Shown here piece after piece: positions 6,185 through 7,774 of a stretch of 7,774 nt of DNA (its first letter is position 1; the number at the start of each line of letters is the position of its first letter). This DNA is from Bacteroidetes bacterium QH_1_64_81 (lineage in GTDB: Bacteria; Bacteroidota; Rhodothermia; Rhodothermales; Salinibacteraceae), in contig PXSX01000200.1 in NCBI GenBank assembly GCA_003022655.1, positions 1 through 7,774 of the forward strand. Reading direction: 5' to 3'. The position numbers were made by a program, and so were the translations under genes. The notes under the pieces were generated by a model. The model was not told the origin of the DNA, made no database searches, and worked only from the letters and a program-made list of their open reading frames with translations.

Positions 6185-6562
6185 TTACACCTCTATACGC
6201 TCGTCGGACGCGCCGGTCTGTCCCCATAAGGCAGCGCCGATGGAGGTGTCGGGATGTCCCAGGTGCGGCCCCAGCAGTGCAAGACCCATCGGTCCGGCCG
6301 TCGTCCCCACCAGCACCCCGCCGTCCATGCCGAGCATTCCTCCGGCGAGATGGCCGATTCCCGCTCCGAGAGCGAGGCCGGCGAGCGCGAGGGAAAGGAC
6401 GAGAACGTAGGAGAGGGGCCACGCGCTAAGCTTCTCTTGCCGGAACAGAGCACCGACTTTGATCATGCCAGCGGCGGCCATGGTTCCGAAGATCAAACTC
6501 GGGTAATCGCTCAGATATCCATCCACGTGTGCACTGAATATCCAGACTGCCACGGGATGCAT
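6185..6562 (-). CDS. Small predicted integral membrane protein
   Basis: I do not recognise the family. The product has 125 residues from ATG 6562-6560. Hydrophobic segments lie at about 22-39 (SLIFGTMAAAGMIKVGALF), 50-73 (PLSYVLVLSLALAGLALGAG and on) and 75-98 (GGVLVGTTAGPMGLALLG). These are rich in Gly and Ala, consistent with tightly packed membrane helices. A short charged loop RQEKL (41-45) lies between the first two, and the tail GASDERIEV is soluble. There is no cleavable signal peptide. The gene converges with the response regulator, with 39 bases between the stops and no clear bidirectional terminator. It lies 179 bases downstream of the peptidase remnant on the same strand. Its coding nature is supported by the coherent membrane pattern and the absence of a better frame on either strand; its role is unknown. 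Confidence 0.65.
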   Translation of the reverse strand: MHPVAVWIFSAHVDGYLSDYPSLIFGTMAAAGMIKVGALFRQEKLSAWPLSYVLVLSLALAGLALGAGIGHLAGGMLGMDGGVLVGTTAGPMGLALLGPHLGHPDTSIGAALWGQTGASDERIEV

Positions 6563-6680
6563 GGCTTTCGAATTCCCACACAGGCACCATCATCAGCCCA
6601 CCGCTGGGCTCCCCTTCTCGTCTGCCCCCCATCGGGTCCGAGGACTTTTCTACGCCTTTTTGTCTTTTCACGGCCTGGGG

Positions 6681-6696
6681 CTCAGGCAGTCCTGAG
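6681..6696. repeat. Perfect inverted repeat in the peptidase/membrane-protein gap
   Basis: CTCAGG (6681-6686) and CCTGAG (6691-6696) pair fully around a four-base loop CAGT. No T run follows on either strand, so it is not a typical intrinsic terminator. It could be an operator, an RNA-stabilising 3' hairpin for the upstream peptidase transcript, or chance. The rest of this 179-base gap holds only a T-rich stretch on the plus strand (6651-6668). Confidence 0.45.
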
Positions 6697-6741
6697 GAAT
6701 ACCACCAAACAGTCCCTCATTCCTGCTGAGTCAGGCCCGCA

Positions 6742-7774
6742 TTACTCCAGGAGCCCCGGCACCAGCATCACGGCGTTCTGCATCATGCGGCTCGGGCCGC
6801 GCCAGAACATGCGGTACTGCGTGTTGTCGACGAGGAAGACGACGGTGCCCTCTCCCATCCCCACAGTGCCCGCAAAAGTGTGGCCGGCCAGTTGCGTCAG
6901 GTTGCTCTGGGAGGCATAGCCGCTCACGAGCAGGTCGGCGGCGTCTCTTGCGTAGTGGCCCGCGGTCTGAAGGTCGGGACTCGGCTCCAGGCCCGACACG
7001 CCGTACGTAAGCATGTAGACCTCCTCCCCGAGGCCGTATGCGAGCGGATGGGTCTCGTCAATGCGACCGGCAAGTGCGGCGCCGGGAATGTTGTCGAGTC
7101 CAGTAGAGTCATCCCGCGCCGCGTATGAGGTGTAGGGACCGATGAGGCTGTCGGTCGTGTCCTCCATCGCCTCCACCTCCGTGAGACCGGAGGCGTCCGC
7201 CGTCAGGAAGCGAGCGCTCTCCTCCGTCCCCACGAGGGTGCCGCCGTCGCGCACCCAGTTGCGGAGGGCCTCCACCTGCGTGGAGTCGAAGACGCTATCG
7301 ATCCCGTAGCCGCCGGGCAGCACGAGCACGTCGAAGTCGTCGAGCGACGCCTTTCCATAGCGGGCGTAGCGCCCCTCCCCGGCGGCCGACTCCTCGAGGG
7401 TTGAGGCGCGGATGCGGGTGATGGGCCACTCGGTCTCCTGATCGAACAGGTACCAGATTTATCCGCTCGTGTACGTGGAGAAGGGCTGATCGACGAGCAT
7501 CCCCACCTCGGGCGGCTTCACAGGCGGATTGTTTTCGGAGCCGAGGTCGGGCCCATCCGCCATGCGCCCGGTGTCGAGTCCCACAATCTCGACCCCCACC
7601 TCCGACGCGATGCGCTGCATGTCGGCCGCCGGATCGTCGTGGTCCGGATTTCGGCCCAGGAGCACAATCAGCGAGCCCGCCCCGAACGACCGCGATCCGA
7701 TGTCGAATGGTTCGCGGGCCGCTCGGACCCGGTAGTCTGCCTCCCAGAGGGCCGCCAGGGCCCGGGGCGCGTGG
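6742..7774 (-). pseudogene. M14-type zinc carboxypeptidase homologue, C-terminal part, interrupted by an in-frame TAA
   Basis: The frame enters from the right edge and ends at TAA 6744-6742, about 344 codons. It reads through HAPRALAALWEADYRVR, EPFDIGSRSFGAGSLIVLLG and VGLDTGRMADGPDLGS to PFSTYTSG, then a single TAA (7461-7459), and continues in the same frame as IWYLFDQETEWPITRI. After that comes a class I glutamine-amidotransferase-like region (DDFDVLVLPGGYG, then NWVRDGGTLVGTEESARFL) and a closing GEGTVVFLVDNTQYRMFWRG. This is the arrangement at the C-terminus of large secreted M14 peptidases of Bacteroidota, whose catalytic HxxE...H domain is N-terminal and would lie to the right, outside the window. 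Those enzymes trim C-terminal residues using zinc. The LPGGYG turn carries no nucleophile Cys, so the amidotransferase-like domain is presumably non-catalytic. One CAA-to-TAA change would explain the stop. The catalytic domain upstream could still be made as a truncated protein. Confidence 0.8.

Noticed and set aside
6426..6671. Minus-strand frame of 81 codons before the membrane protein
   Set aside because: Its composition is mixed, with no domain or export signal, and it overlaps the membrane-protein gene in another frame. I see no support for it.
6254..6919. Plus-strand frame of 221 codons
   Set aside because: It is antisense to the membrane protein and the peptidase remnant and shows no coherent domain, whereas the minus-strand frames do.

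Overview
The window looks like chromosomal DNA from a high-GC, salt-adapted member of the Bacteroidota, most like the Rhodothermia (Salinibacter and relatives). This rests on strongly GC-biased codon use, acidic proteins (Asp/Glu-rich stretches in the polymerase delta-prime subunit and the TPR protein), few recognisable Shine-Dalgarno sites, and the gene families present. The genus is an inference from family resemblance, not from a search.

Left half (1-3417), all on the minus strand. Reading in transcription order: a DNA polymerase III delta-prime subunit (holB, 3417-2230), a small PH-like protein apparently started at TTG (2083-1703), an exported TPR protein (1595-804) closed by a convincing intrinsic terminator (800-770), and a von Willebrand factor A (VWA) domain protein with a complete metal-binding MIDAS motif (689-1) that runs off the left edge.

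Centre (3418-5525). A divergent gap separates holB from a 74-residue protein of unknown function on the plus strand (3596-3820). Next comes a 400-base stretch without an intact gene. It holds the 3' half of a tRNA gene (T-arm and 3' acceptor strand, to 4030) without a convincing 5' half, then a strong plus-strand terminator (4051-4084). Shortly after, a GxGYxYP-family protein begins abruptly near 4227 without its N-terminal part or signal peptide and runs to 5525. The three together look like the scar of an insertion, deletion or rearrangement at a tRNA locus.

Right half (5526-7774). A stand-alone receiver domain (response regulator) lies on the plus strand (5753-6145). It converges on a small predicted membrane protein (6562-6185, minus). 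Farthest right, entering from the window edge on the minus strand, is the C-terminal part of an M14-type zinc carboxypeptidase homologue. Its frame is broken by a single TAA at 7461-7459, with clear continuing homology-like sequence on both sides.

No phage, CRISPR, insertion-sequence transposase or obvious defence system is visible. The most notable signals are the tRNA remnant beside a beheaded gene and the nonsense codon in the peptidase: two decaying genes within about 3.5 kb. The left half looks like ordinary core genome.
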